Below, piece after piece: positions 39,288-51,383 of a stretch of DNA of 64,000 bases. Source of the stretch: Cryoendolithus antarcticus (taxonomy: Eukaryota; Ascomycota; Dothideomycetes; Cladosporiales; Cladosporiaceae). The translations under genes were made by a program, and so were the position numbers. The notes under the pieces were generated by a model. It worked only from the letters and a program-made list of their open reading frames with translations, ran no database searches and was not told where the DNA came from. The stretch spans positions 434,001-498,000 of the forward strand of contig NAJO01000008.1 of NCBI GenBank assembly GCA_002077065.1. The letters run 5' to 3'. Numbering within the stretch: the stretch's first letter is position 1; every line of letters starts with the position of its first letter.

Positions 39288-41528
39288 ATGCCTGCATCCG
39301 CGATGAAGCGATCCTCCTCTCAGGCAAACCTCCACCAGCAACCCCCCAATACAGCCCAACATGTACGCACAACATCTGGATCGCGCATGTCGCTTGCACC
39401 TGGACGGCCTTCACAGCCCATGTTCAGTCGCTCATCATCAGGAGGGAACATGGCAGATATGGGCTTCTCGACAGTACAGCGGCCGAGCACGGCGAACTTC
39501 TTGGGCAGCACGAGTGGGAGAAAGAGCTATGCGCCCGTCACGAGTACACCTGCAAATCCTATGCAGCAGCTCCAGGACAGCACGCAACGGCGGAGTAGTG
39601 TATACTCTGCGCGACCGTCAGCTGGCTTCGGACCTGTGGGACACCAGTCCTTCTTTGCGACTGCACCCCCACAAAATGGCATACCTACAGATCCCAGACG
39701 ACTGAGAAACTTGGCAACACGCACACAGATGGCGCAAGAGATTGGCGAGTTCGTCTCGCAACGGAACTTCGAGCTAGAGACAAAGCACACGCTCTCTCCA
39801 CAATGGACGAATTCGCCCACGCAAAAGGACTTCGAGATGCTCTTCCGTTTCATGTATCACTGCATAGATCCGGCATACCGATTCCAAAAAGCCATAGATG
39901 TCGAAGCACCGCCACTGCTCAAGCAGCTGCGCTATCCCTTCGAGAAGAACATCTCGAAATCTGGACTGGCAGCTGCAGCGAGTGGTAACAACTGGCCGAA
40001 CTTCATTGGGCTTCTGCATTGGATGATGAATTTGGCACTGTCGATGGAGCAGTATGCACAGGGTGCTTTCGATGATGCGTGTGCGGAGGCGGGCTACGAT
40101 GTTAGTGGTGACAGGATTACATTCCAGTTCTTGTCGGATGCGTACAAGGAGTGGCTGTCGATTGAAGACGACGATGATGACGAGGAGGAGGCAAAGCAGC
40201 GCATACAGCCGCATGTTGATGCGATGGCGGCAAAGTTCGAGCAGGCGAACGTGGCAAATTTGGAGCAGGTTAAGCAACTGGAGGCAGAGAGCAAGGCGCT
40301 GCAAGAACAGATTGACGAGCTCGCAAAATCAGCACCACGACTGGCGAAGTTGGACGAGCAGATGAAGATCTTGGAGGAGGATCGGGTCAAGTTCGAGAAC
40401 TACAATGCTTCCATGGAGGGCAAGGTGGAGAAGTACCAGAACCGTGCTCAGCTGCTGCAGCAGGAGATCGAGAAGTCAGAGCTGGAGTTACAGGAGGCAG
40501 AAGCAGACCGCGATGACCTGCAACGACGCGTCGACGAGCAGGGCTTGAGCGTGCAGGATATCGACCGCATGACCTCAGAGCGAGAACGACTGCACAAAAG
40601 CGCAGAAGCCACCTCCCTCCGACTCGAGGAGACGAAAGATCGGACGTCCAAGAAGCAAGGCGAGACAAGCGCGAAACTCGACGACCTCCAAGCCGCAGTC
40701 CACGCGTACAACACCCTCGGCTACGAACTCAGCATCATCCCCTCCACAGCCGCACACGCCAACGGCCACAACCACGAGCTCACCCTGAACATCAACTCTG
40801 GCCCAGATTTCTCAGCCTCCCAATTCGGCACCTCCTCCACCGCGCTCCAGGACTCCGATCGCCTGCTCGCTTCCTCAGACTCCGGCTACCTCCCCCAACA
40901 CCTCCTGCGCTCAGACTTGAAAGCTTCGAAAAAGGCACTCCAGACTCTGAGGAAGGTAGTCTCCGATCGCCGCACAGCTGCCATGCAAGAAGACATGGAG
41001 AAGATGGACATGCTGGATAAATCCCGCGAGGCGCTCGAGGATAAGTACGCTGAGATGGAGACGCTTAATCATCGGCTCCGGGCGGCGAAGGAGGAGGCCG
41101 ATACGTTGAGGGATTTGGGCAAGCAGCAGCAGGATCACAGTGATGCGCAGATTGAGCGGTTGGAGAAGGAGTTGGGGCGGATGAGGGCCGGGGTCAGTGA
41201 GAGTGTGCAGTTGATGGAGCAGAGGGAGATGGGCGTCGGGCTTGAGTGAGTTCCTTGCCCTATCTTATGCAGAAGTCTTGTGCCGTGGCTAACATTTGAT
41301 GGCAGGTATGAACAACTCACGCACGCCTCCGCGGCGCTACGAGAAGAGTTACACACGGAGCTTGAGAGGATGCTGAATGATATTATCAAGTTCAAGATCC
41401 ACGTTCAGGGCAGTCTGGAGGCTTACGAAGAATTCGTTGCGAGCGAAGTTGACCGGGAGATGGCTGAGCAGGAGGGCGTGGAAGATCAGGAGGCTGTAGC
41501 TATGGAGATTGAGGAGGACGATGCATGA
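39288..41528 (+). CDS. NDC80: Kinetochore protein NDC80
   Basis: Exons 39288..41245 and 41306..41528, with a 60-bp intron (GTGAGT, branch GCTAAC, GGCAG), give 726 aa. The N-terminal 130 residues are Ser/Arg/Gln-rich and basic, the Aurora-B-regulated tail. The calponin-homology domain (about residues 135-265) includes [40 protein letters not shown] and [20 protein letters not shown], then [21 protein letters not shown] long coiled coil follows to the end, with a non-coiled Ser/His-rich loop near residues 490-530 ([18 protein letters not shown] region) in the place of the Ndc80 loop. The second exon gives the final helical segment and an acidic end (AMEIEEDDA). Ndc80 binds microtubules as part of the Ndc80-Nuf2-Spc24-Spc25 complex. 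Met 39303 is a possible alternative start. Confidence 0.95.
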
Positions 41529-42049
41529 CCGTGAGATGAGAAGGCTATGGGCGTTTGGGAGTGGCTTGGGATGTTGATGATACCACTTTTGTCCTTCTGA
41601 CGCTTCATGTCGCATGCTACTTCGCGTGCCTGCCTCCGCTTTCCCAGATATTTCCTGCGCAGAACTTGTTGTGCTCTGCTTGGTTGTGGCAGTGTAAAGC
41701 TCTCCGTTCCCATGTGTCGGAGAATATGAACTGGCGGAGCATAGTAGATCTCTTCTCTCGACGCTACGTCCTAGCTACTCCGCATTATTGACAGTGCGTC
41801 TTGAAGTCCATGGGAACGTTGCGGAGTTGTGAAGGAAGCGCAGGCAATCCAGTAGGTTGCAGAGATTGTTAGAGGCTTTCAATCACGGACCACCGCAGTA
41901 CATTAGCCCTTCTCCGCGACGGACGCTTTCGCCGGTCGCCGTTGAAGGACGCGTACCACGGGATCTGAAGCCAGCACCTAAGTATCTGGAGAACAGCAGG
42001 AAGGGTTCCAGCCAATGCGGCCCTGGAGCCTGCTGTCGAAGCAACCTAC
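41529..42049. other. Convergent intergenic region
   Basis: This is the gap between the 3' ends of NDC80 (plus) and dipeptidyl peptidase IV (minus). No supported gene is present, and it presumably contains the two 3' UTRs. Confidence 0.4.
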
Positions 42050-44440
42050 CTAGACTACCTTCAAGCTCGCTACCTCGACCTTCCCCCTCCGACTCCACTG
42101 ATGCACCAGCCTCTCCCCAATGACCCTATGCTTCTCCTCGTACAGCCGCTTTGTCAAAAACTTGTACAACCACTGCCCCGCCCCATGATAAGCAATACTG
42201 TGATCCGAATCCGTGAACGCAGCCCATTCGAGCTGTTCCGGGCTCACACCATCACCGACGAGCAGGTCAAGAAGCGCGGCGCTATTTTGGTAGTGCACAT
42301 TATCGTCTCCCGTTCCATGCATGATCGCCACACCCCCACTGACGTCTTTGAACCCCTGGCTGCGCCAGACGGCTGTCTCATTGTAGCCTGCGGCGTTGGC
42401 GGAGAGGGTTTTCATGTAGCGTTCTGTGTACATTGAGTCGTAGAAGCGCCAGTCGCTTACTGGGGCGGTTATCAGGCCAAGAGAGAAGACACCGGAGTTC
42501 AACTCGATGACTTTGGCGGTTAGGTAGCCGCCGAAGGACCAGCCCCACATGCCTACACGATCAGCGTCGAGAAATGGGAAGCGCGCGAGCAGCTGCTCTG
42601 CAGCCCAGACTTGATCCTCAGATTCCAGCTTCCCAAGTTGCGAGGTGACTGTACTGCGGAAGGCGCGTCCTTTGAAGCCTGTGCCGCGATTATCTATGGT
42701 GTAAGTGACGTACTCCAGCTCGGGATCTGAAGCGATGTAGGCACGGAACGTGAGGGCTTGAAAGCGCTTCGTTACCTCTTGCGCTCCCGGGCCGCCATAT
42801 GGCGTGAAGAGCACTGGGTAGGTTTTGGAAGCGTTGAAGTTCGGAGGTAGCCGTTGCATGACATTGAGAGTGTAGCCCGAGGGGTGGGACAGCTCGAAGT
42901 AGGTTATATTCGGGAGGGCGTAGTCAGCGATACGGGTCACGAGGGCAGAGTTGGATATTATCGTACGGAGAGGGATGGTGGAGTTCGTGGAGTAGAGTTC
43001 CTGGTAGGGCACGTTGGGACCTTGGTAGGAGAGGAGGTAGTAGGCACCGTTCGCTGAGAAGGACGCGGTGTAGTAAGCCGCTGTTGTGTCGTCGACAATA
43101 GGCGTTGTCTCCATCGTCACGTAGTTGACGCTGTAGAGGTGTCGTTCGGTACTGTGGCGTTTCGTTGATGCGAAGTAGATGAGTTGGCGGGTGGTGTCTA
43201 CTTTCAGGATCGCTGTGACTTCCCATTCGCCGGACGTTAGGGCGATAGAGGTGCCACCAAGGACAGGAAACAGATGGATGTGATTCCAGCCGGAAATGTC
43301 GGAGAGGTCAATATACCAAGTCGCGTTACTGGTACTGGTCCCTGTATTGTTGTACCTGGCGGGTAATGTTGTGTTGGATGCAGAGTCGATGCTACCGAGA
43401 TATTGGATCGCGATGTTGTTATCGAGCCAGCCGTCTGTGCCATCGCGCTCGCGACTTGTCGAAGAGGTCATCGATGGTACATTGACGATAATGTGCTTGT
43501 CAAGATCTTGCACGCGATTGAAAGCACGATAGATCAACGCTGCATGATCGTCCGTAACCCAACCGACTTCGCCAATAATCAGATCATCCGGGCCGAACGC
43601 AGTCACAGGAACACCCGACAACGATCCGCGTCCAATGTCAAGGACTGACAAAGACACAGTAGGGTTCGTTGTGCCTACCTTCGGGTAACGTAGATCGAGC
43701 TCCCGAGGGTACGCTGGCGCGACTCGTTGATTGTCCATGTAGTAGGGAATCGTGAAAGTGCCTACACCCGTTTCGTTGAAGCTTAAAAATGCCAAATATT
43801 GGGCATCGGGCGACCACCACAACGTACTGCGGCTGCCGAAGATCTCTTCTTCGTAGACCCAATCGGGTACGGCATGGAAGAGATCTGGCCCACCATCGTT
43901 GGTGATCTGACGAGTCGCGTTCCCATCCATAACAAACAGATTGTTCCCGCGTACAAAAGCAATCGCATTGCCCGTTGGAGCGAACTCGGCGTACTGTATG
44001 TCGCCTACTTGGTCCGGGACGAGGGGCGTGCTTTTATTGTTGGTGACATCCAGCACAGAGTAGTCTGCGAAGTACGAGTATCGATATTGCTTGGTGTAGT
44101 TCGTTGCAAACAACACCCTTTGTTGATCAGAGCTCACCCAATACTCGTGTGTATCGTTCGGGACAAGAGCGGAGGAAACAAAGGTTCTGTTTGTTCCAGT
44201 AACATAGTTCTCCAGTATCAACGCCGAGTCATCATCTTGGTAGATGACTTCACCGTCTGTCTCGCTGGCGATCCATGAGACGGTCTGGGAACTCGCGCTG
44301 AACTTTGGGCTGATCACAGTGTCGTTGTATGTTAGTAATTTGCTTCCATTGCCAAGGGGTTGGTGTGGTTGACGCGTATCGTTGATCGCTACACTTGAAG
44401 TGCATACAGCGAGCAGACACGTCAACAGTTGGGCCCGCAT
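42050..44440 (-). CDS. Secreted dipeptidyl peptidase IV (S9 family)
   Basis: One exon encodes 796 aa from ATG 44440, which starts a clean signal peptide ([18 protein letters not shown]). An upstream in-frame ATG at 44650 would add 70 low-quality residues and bury that signal, so I prefer 44440. The beta-propeller domain follows, with [40 protein letters not shown] (the double-Glu motif that binds the substrate N-terminus) and many N-x-S/T sites. The alpha/beta-hydrolase domain has [10 protein letters not shown], the nucleophile in [14 protein letters not shown] (about residue 634), Asp in [14 protein letters not shown] (about 711) and His in [14 protein letters not shown] (about 747). The absence of a transmembrane anchor argues for the secreted DPP IV rather than the vacuolar DapB form. 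It cleaves X-Pro or X-Ala dipeptides from peptides. Confidence 0.93.
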   Translation of the reverse strand: MRAQLLTCLLAVCTSSVAINDTRQPHQPLGNGSKLLTYNDTVISPKFSASSQTVSWIASETDGEVIYQDDDSALILENYVTGTNRTFVSSALVPNDTHEYWVSSDQQRVLFATNYTKQYRYSYFADYSVLDVTNNKSTPLVPDQVGDIQYAEFAPTGNAIAFVRGNNLFVMDGNATRQITNDGGPDLFHAVPDWVYEEEIFGSRSTLWWSPDAQYLAFLSFNETGVGTFTIPYYMDNQRVAPAYPRELDLRYPKVGTTNPTVSLSVLDIGRGSLSGVPVTAFGPDDLIIGEVGWVTDDHAALIYRAFNRVQDLDKHIIVNVPSMTSSTSRERDGTDGWLDNNIAIQYLGSIDSASNTTLPARYNNTGTSTSNATWYIDLSDISGWNHIHLFPVLGGTSIALTSGEWEVTAILKVDTTRQLIYFASTKRHSTERHLYSVNYVTMETTPIVDDTTAAYYTASFSANGAYYLLSYQGPNVPYQELYSTNSTIPLRTIISNSALVTRIADYALPNITYFELSHPSGYTLNVMQRLPPNFNASKTYPVLFTPYGGPGAQEVTKRFQALTFRAYIASDPELEYVTYTIDNRGTGFKGRAFRSTVTSQLGKLESEDQVWAAEQLLARFPFLDADRVGMWGWSFGGYLTAKVIELNSGVFSLGLITAPVSDWRFYDSMYTERYMKTLSANAAGYNETAVWRSQGFKDVSGGVAIMHGTGDDNVHYQNSAALLDLLVGDGVSPEQLEWAAFTDSDHSIAYHGAGQWLYKFLTKRLYEEKHRVIGERLVHQWSRRGKVEVASLKVV

Positions 44441-45193
44441 GCTACAGGTCTTGATGCTGTCTTTGCAGCTATCTTTGCAGCTTTTTTGAAAATCCTGAAG
44501 GTTCCCTATGCTTCTGTGATGAGCATTCGAGACGAAAAGCTGCAGAGTGATGCTTCGCTGAGAAAGCTCTATCGCTGTGCTCGGGTGGTTTGCAGCAAAC
44601 ACAGGTGAGTAGATACTTGGGAAGGAGAGAGGAGGAGAGAGGAGGAGCATAGGGGAAACACACGAGCCTGAAGCAACATACTTCTACTCACGCTTCGAGC
44701 CGGAACAATCGCTATGTTTTGCGCTTGGCGATCAGACGTACCTGCCAATACGGTACAGGTATGTCATGCAAAGAGTCTCCATTCTAATGGCACCCAAGCC
44801 TAGGAATGTCGTCGCCCCGCGCGAGTTGTTGCGCCAAGACCTTGGAAAGTGGATGGACCTTATCATCCTCCTCCCTTTGGCATCCATCCCTCCACAATGC
44901 ACCTAGTATCATCCACGGTCACCTGCAGCTCATCAGATTCCCAGAATGGACGGATGGCAGCATATCTGCGCGCGTATGAGGTAGTCAACAAGGACCGCAG
45001 GTCTACTGGAGGATCCTGATGAGGCTTTGGAATCATGGTCGGCAGGCACGAGTGCCCCGCAACCTCACTATAAGAGACACGGTTGGTACATTTATATCTG
45101 CTTGACGAACACCTCATCCGCCCGATCACTATGTGATCACTCTACTTCTTTTCGCTCCCAAGTTTACCGTCTGTGCAAGGTGTAGTACGAACA
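44441..45193. promoter_or_regulatory. Divergent promoter region of DPP IV and the Gfo/Idh oxidoreductase
   Basis: The two start codons diverge across about 750 bp. On the DPP IV side, a GA-rich plus-strand tract at about 44620-44650 is a pyrimidine-rich (CT) tract in the DPP IV sense strand, a common feature around fungal transcription starts. On the other side are a TTTATATC TATA-like element (about 45091-45098), a CT-rich stretch before the ATG, and a perfect inverted repeat GATCAC-TAT-GTGATC at 45124..45138. No conserved gene lies between. Confidence 0.5.
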
Positions 45194-46364
45194 ATGTCGA
45201 CTCGGAAATTACGAGTTGGCATAATTGGTGCTGGCGACGTAGCTCAAGTCATCCACCTTCCGGTGCTGTCGTTACTGAGCCACCTGTACACTATAGTAGC
45301 GATATGTGACATCTCGAAGAAGGCAAGTAACGTTCACTTCTAATCATGCGTCTCAAAAGGGGAATCTTAAATTGATGATATCGCAGACTACCGACCACTG
45401 CGCATCGAAATTCCATATTCCGACGTCAACGACGAAACCATACGACATTCTCACCAACTCAGACGTCGATGTAGTCTTCATCCTCTGCACCGATGAATTC
45501 CACGAACCCTATACGATCGCAGCTCTGCAAGCGGGCAAGCATGTCATGCTCGAGAAACCCATGACGCTCTCCTCCCCTTCCGCGCAACGCATGGTCGATG
45601 CCGAGCAAAGTGCTCCCAACGGTGCCAGAGTCTTCGTGGGCTACATGAGGCGCTACGCCAAGTCTTTTACGCAGACATTCCTGCGGGAGCTGACTACGAT
45701 CCCACGCATTCTATACGCACGCTCTCGGGATTTCTGCGGACCGAATCCGAGGTTCTTGAGCGAGTCTGGGACGTTCCAGATTAGGAGTACAGACTACTCG
45801 GCTGAGGCAGCTGTGGAGAGGGAGCGGAGACTCGATATTCTGTATCGAGAAGCGTTCCCTGACCAGGAGGTAACGCTGGAGAAGCAGCAGTACTGTCGAT
45901 TCCTCGGTAGTCTCGGCTCACACGACATCTCTTTGATGCGAGAAGCCCTTGGTGTCCCAGAGTCGGTCGGGGGCGTTTCGGTCAATGAGCCATTTTACTC
46001 AGCGATCTTCAACTATCGCAACAAGACCGGAGAGCCCTTTGCTGTGACCTACGAGAGCGGCATTGATAGCGTGCCCGACTTTGACGCTCATCTGGCAGTC
46101 TATGGCGAGAACAAGCGTGTATCGATCAAGTACGATACGCCTTTCGTGAAGGGGCTAGCGATCAAGGTGACTGTGCACGAGGTAAACGAGTACGGTGAGA
46201 TCCAGACGAGGGAGATGATTGGGAGCTATGAAGATGCGTATACGACTGAATTGCTGGAAATGTATGAGTGTGTCGTTAATGGAAAAGAGATCAAGACGAG
46301 TCTTGAGGATGCGAAGGAGGATCTGAGAATATATGATATGATGTATGCTCGCATGAATGCATGA
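45194..46364 (+). CDS. Gfo/Idh/MocA family NAD(P)-dependent oxidoreductase
   Basis: Exons 45194..45322 and 45387..46364 give 368 aa. The intron is GC-AG (donor AAG/GCAAGT, acceptor ATCGCAG), because the only GT nearby gives the wrong phase. Exon 1 supplies the Rossmann start RKLRVGIIGAGDVAQVIHLP and ends in AICDISKK. Exon 2 continues TTDHCASKFHIP, then VDVVFILCTDEFHEPYTIAA, the family signature AGKHVMLEKPMTLS (EKP, nicotinamide site Lys), and a C-terminal alpha/beta domain with FLGSLGSHDISLMREALGVP (the GSHD/catalytic His region). The family oxidises sugars, inositols or related alcohols. The substrate cannot be read from the sequence, and no sugar-cluster neighbours help. Confidence 0.9.
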
Positions 46365-46884
46365 TCAGATTGCGAATCGCTTAGCGTCGAACCCGTTGAA
46401 CCAGACTCACTTCAATGTTGTCTGCGCGCTGTAAATGACGCCAGCATGGGTAATACGAGACACAAACAGTTAAACTTGTCGGGTAAACGAAATGTGAAGT
46501 CGGCGACCATGGCAGAACTTTCTTATCTCAACATGTTGAGATTGACTGTGGCGCGGAGGGTGGGACTTATGCAGGTACAAGTTGGCAAACGCCACACTCG
46601 TAGCTTGCCAGGGTCTGGGATTGGGTGGAACGTACGATTTTTTGTAGCGGACTGTTGATCGATGAGGTCGCATTGTCGTTCCACTGACCGCCCTTCATAC
46701 TAACTCCCTCACTTCTGCAATCACTCGCACCTTCCTTACTCTTCCACCCCAACTTCGCCATAAAATCCTCCAACTTACTCGCTTCAATACCCCACGCAAG
46801 AGTTAGCATTGTTCTCCGTCCACGGCAACGAGCAGCACGCGACCAGCAGATCGAGTCGCATACTTCTCTCACACACGGTCCAAC
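46365..46884. other. Intergenic region upstream of ERG13
   Basis: No gene was recognised. The right end contains the HMG-CoA synthase promoter and 5' UTR; I saw no clear sterol-regulatory element. Confidence 0.4.
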
Positions 46885-48375
46885 ATGGCGGAGCGACCTC
46901 AGAACATTGGCATCAAGGCCATTGAGCTGTACTTTCCCAGCCAAGTGAGTCCTCAAGTGCTGGCGAATTCTCAACGAACCAGAGACTGACCGCAAGTCTA
47001 CAGTGTGTCGACCAAGCAGAGCTCGAGAAGTTCGATGGCGTTAGCCAGGGCAAATACACGATAGGTCTCGGTCAGACAAAGATGAGCTTCTGTGACGATA
47101 GAGAAGGTTAGAGTGCTTGCGAGCTTACCAGCATGCTGGAATTCGACTGACAAGAGGATTTCAGATATCTATTCCCTCACACTCACAACAGTCTCCTCGC
47201 TCCTGAAGAAGTACAATATTGACCCGCAATCGATTGGCCGCCTTGAGGTGGGCACAGAGACGCTATTGGACAAGTCAAAATCCGTCAAGACGGTGTTGAT
47301 GCAACTGTTCGGCGACAATACGAACGTTGAGGGAGTGGACACAGTCAATGCATGCTACGGCGGTACCAACGCTCTTTTCAACGCAATCAACTGGGTCGAG
47401 TCGTCCGCATGGGACGGCAGGAATGCGATCGTAGTGGCTGGAGACATCGCACTGTACAAGAAGGGCAATGCAAGACCTACCGGTGGAGCTGGCTGTGTGG
47501 CCATGCTGATCGGCCCTGATGCTCCTCTGGCATTCGAGCCAGGACTACGAGGAAGCTACATCAAGCACGCATACGACTTCTACAAGGCCGATCTCACGAG
47601 TGAGTACCCTCTGGTAGACGGGCAGTACTCGATCAAGTGCTACTCCGAGGCCGTGGACGCCTGCTACAAGGCCTACAATGCACGAGAGAAGAAGGTAAAG
47701 AGTCAGACAAACGGACACACGAACGGCGTACACACGGAGCTCGAGGCACCCATGGACCGCTTTGACTATATGTGCTTCCACGCGCCGACCTGCAAGCTCG
47801 TCTCGAAGAGCTACGCCCGCCTGCTGTACAATGACTACTTGACCGACCCCGAGAACGAGATCTTCAAGGACGTACCTGCGGAGCTCAAGGGCATGGACTA
47901 CGAGAAGTCGATCACAGACAAGACTGTGGAGAAGACGTTCATGGCACTCGCCAAGAAACGTTTCGCTGCTCGCGTCCAGCCCTCGATTGAAGTCCCCACG
48001 CAATGTGGGAACATGTACTGCGCTTCCGTCTACGCTTCGCTCGTATCGCTACTTGCCAATGTTTCCTCGGACGATATTCAAGGAAAGCGCGTCGGTATCT
48101 TCTCGTACGGCTCGGGACTCGCTAGCTCGCTCTTCTCATTGAAGGTTCGTGGCAGCACGACAGAGCTCACCAAGAACCTGGACTTGCACAAGCGACTGGA
48201 CAGCCGGAGAATCGTTGCGCCAGAGGTGTACGACGAGATGTGCAACTTGAGGGAGAAGGCTCATTTGAAGAAAGAGTACAAGCCGCAAGGCAGTGTGGAT
48301 ACGATCACGCCGGGGACGTACTACCTGACTGAGGTGGATGATATGTTCAGGCGAAAGTATGAGATCAAGCAGTAG
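46885..48375 (+). CDS. ERG13: Hydroxymethylglutaryl-CoA synthase
   Basis: Exons 46885..46944, 47004..47106 and 47165..48375 give 457 aa, typical for the cytosolic fungal enzyme. The first two exons give [20 protein letters not shown] then [20 protein letters not shown] and [15 protein letters not shown]. Exon 3 holds [20 protein letters not shown], the acetyl-cysteine site in [38 protein letters not shown], the His-containing [20 protein letters not shown], and [16 protein letters not shown]. All family active-site regions (Cys, His, Glu) are present. The enzyme condenses acetyl-CoA with acetoacetyl-CoA to HMG-CoA, the second step of the mevalonate/ergosterol route, which also supplies the mevalonate-derived acyl group of some fungal siderophores. 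Start Met 46885 has a CCAACATGG context. Confidence 0.97.
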
Positions 48376-49073
48376 ACGTGTTCGAAGGTCTTACTGCCAG
48401 AGGGCTGTTTACTTGCATGAATGAACCGGTTACTTCGATTCATCAGCAGCATGGCGTTGCGGTAGCGACTAGATTCGCATGATACGCCTGCAATCATTGG
48501 TTCTGACAAGCAAAGAGGACTCAAGCGATGCATTCTTCCGTCAATTACCATACTTTCTCTTGTGACGTATGACTCTCGTTCCGTCGCACAAAACACATTA
48601 GGTTCATCGGCAGTTTCTTCCCATGTTGCGCAGGATCACCACATGCTCCCAATGCTTCGGCTGAACCTCCTGAGCGCAGATGCGATGCGTCCTTCGATCT
48701 TCGAGAACGGTGTGAGACACCTATGAGAAGTGTAGTGTGTAGTTATGCCCGTAGTGCAAGTCTATCTATGGTCAATGCGTTGCTGCCAATACGTGCCGAG
48801 ACAGGCCAAGTGCAGCGGGTTGCACGGCAGGCTCCGTTCCCGCGGGATATCTTAGCATCTGACCACAGAGAGTGTCGGACCACTCTTCACTCATTCTAGA
48901 CCTCATCGACCATACCGACGCGCCCGAGACATTCGTTGCTACATCATTCACTTCCTGTAGGGATCGCGAGTACTGGGAGTGCGAGAGAGGAGACCGGAGA
49001 GCGAATCTGCGAAATTACCAGGCTGGGGTGAACACGGGGGCTGTGCTGTTGGCCTGCGGGCAAAGCACACGAA
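48376..49073. other. Intergenic region
   Basis: About 700 bp between ERG13 and the next plus-strand gene. I see no supported gene, tRNA or repeat. The right side should be the promoter of the gene at 49074. Confidence 0.4.
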
Positions 49074-51383
49074 ATGGACCACAACCACGACCGAGACGGC
49101 GGTATGCACGACAACCCGGACGTGTTTGACGATGAGTATGCGGTGGACGGCGCAGAGGGGGTGGCGGATGGGTTCCGGCCGAGGCGGGACAGTGCAGACA
49201 GTGAGCGACAACGTCAACGAGAACCACCAGTCCGGACGATATCGGCCCACTATGCCTCCACTGCTGGCGCGACAATGGCACATGCGCTACTCAACAGGCA
49301 CTCGACACGAAAATCCACGAATCAGGAGAACCCTTTCGCAAGCCCAGAGGATGAGGGACCACGACTAGAGTTTGAGCGGAGCGAGAGTCTACGAACAGAA
49401 TCGACAGCGAGCTATGCGCCTGGCCTTACACGACGATCAACATCCTCTGCCTCTTCTGTGAACTATGCGTCATCACACAGCCCTCGGTTTGGTGCTGGTG
49501 GGCCCATCCATCCGTATGGCATGTACCAGCAAGGCACCGTGCCAAGATCTCCAAGCGGAGCGACTTCATCTACGGTGCGGGCACCTAATCGTCAATCCTC
49601 GCTGCGGGAAGTGCCACAGCATCCGTACGCTATGTATCCACAGGGCGTGAGCGAAGATGAACCGGCGGAGGACGAAACGCTGATTGCACCAACGCCTGTC
49701 GGCTTTCCTGGAGTCGCAACGCAAACGTACCTTCGCGTGCAGGGACCCGATGGCGAGGAGCAGGATATCATCGGGGCAGATGGACATACTGAACAATTGC
49801 CACCATACACAAAGTACCCGGAGGAAGGTCCGAAGATGCCACTGCCGCCACCAGATCTGCACAGTCGACAGCCAGTGGCTGGCACGGACCCTGGTATGCC
49901 GTTGATGCACCAGCATCTCGCTCCACAAATGATAGGACCTATGCAAGGCGCCAGTCGAGTGCAGTCCATGACAGATCAATCACAACTCGAGAGGCACTCG
50001 AGCATTGATCGGGGGGTGGACGGCCAGGCTTCGCTGCCACTCATGGAGCAGACTGTTAGTCACACATCGGGGAGCACACATAAGAGCTGGAACGAGAAGA
50101 CATGGAAGGAACGGAGGCGGACGAAGATCTGTGGCTTGCCTCTCATGTGGCTCCTAGCTGCTGTTGTAGTCGTATGCTTTGTCTTTGCTGTGATCGGAGG
50201 CGTGGTGGGTGGGTACAAGAGTGGCTCCAAGGCAGGAAGACAGTAAGTTTAATCGTCCGAACATGTTCAACAGACCACTGACAAATCGAACAGATGGGCG
50301 CTTGGTACTCTTGAGAGCACGTCGCTGCTCGATGCTAGCATCATCGCGTCACCGACGGCCGTAGCACCGACGGGGTCGTTCGCACTGACACTTACAACGC
50401 CAACGAACGTTGTAGCCGGCTGTCTGGTCAATCAAGCTATGGCAGGTGCATGGTCCTGCGAACTCGCTGGGAATCCAGCCCTGGCCATCAGCGTCGGTGT
50501 CTCACCTGGACCCAAGGCTACCAACGGCGCTGCGCTGTACTACGGCTCTACTGATACTGAGATCTGCTACGGCTCGCAATATCAGTTCATGGCGACCGAC
50601 TTCGCCCCATTCCTGACAGTCCAGGACAACGACGATCTCGCGAAGGGACCAGCGTTTTACTTTGAGCAGACTTATGACAAGATCGTGGTGGTGCCTGAGA
50701 ACACCTTCGCAGTGCCGCAAGATGCCAACGCCAAAGCCAAGCGACAGATGTGGCAGCTACCGCCGGGCTGGGGCCAACAGCGCCAAGTCGTCAACCCGGG
50801 CGAGCGGCCTTGGTTTTGCGTCTGGAACAACACCGTCATCGAAGGCTTCATTTACGTGACTGAGCCTATTGCTGCGAACTGGACGGCCACGACTACGTCC
50901 TCCACTGCGAGTGCCACTGCCATGGGTGGCCTGGCCAGCAAAATCTCCCCCACTCCCACCCCTGGACCCACCACAATGACTATTTCCGGGTCTGTAGTCA
51001 CAACCACCGTTCCTGCCTCCTCCACCAGCTCCAACTCCTGGCGCGGTGAGCACCATGCCAGCGACTCGGACGACCACACCTTCCGCCGGCTTCGCGCTCG
51101 TCAGACTAGCGCGCCCATGCCTGGTGGACTCTACGACACGCTCAACATGTACCCATACGTTGTCAAGCTAGAAGAACGCAGGCTGCCGGGTAATGCTGTG
51201 CAGCCTTACTGTCAGCAATACCAGATTCTGAATAATGGGCAGTATGGGCCTGTCGTGTACCCTAACACGCAGGATCCTGTGTTGCTGATGTTGGAGGAGA
51301 GCGATCCGCCTTATGGGAAGGTCAAGAGGGGGCAGGCGGACATGGCGGGGAGTTGTCATTGTCAGTGGAGTAGTGGGGAGTAA
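49074..51383 (+). CDS. Single-pass membrane protein of the fungal DUF7820-like type
   Basis: Exons 49074..50242 and 50294..51383 give 752 aa; donor GTAAGT and acceptor AACAG restore KAGRQ-WALGTLE in phase. Residues 1-350 are hydrophilic and probably disordered, rich in Ser, Pro, His and Gln, with repeated HPYGMYQQG and HPYAMYPQG units. A basic stretch (WKERRRTKICGLPLM) precedes one transmembrane segment, WLLAAVVVVCFVFAVIGGVV (about residues 360-380). The following extracellular or lumenal half contains several Cys residues (VVAGCLVNQ, WSCELAGN, TEICYGSQ, WFCVWNN) and N-glycosylation sites, then a Thr/Ser-rich linker and a Cys-containing end (QPYCQQYQILNNGQYG, GSCHCQW). The layout, cytosolic tail then TM then a Cys-rich ectodomain, matches a fungal-specific uncharacterised group. 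I assign no function, and the DUF number is from memory. Confidence 0.75.
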
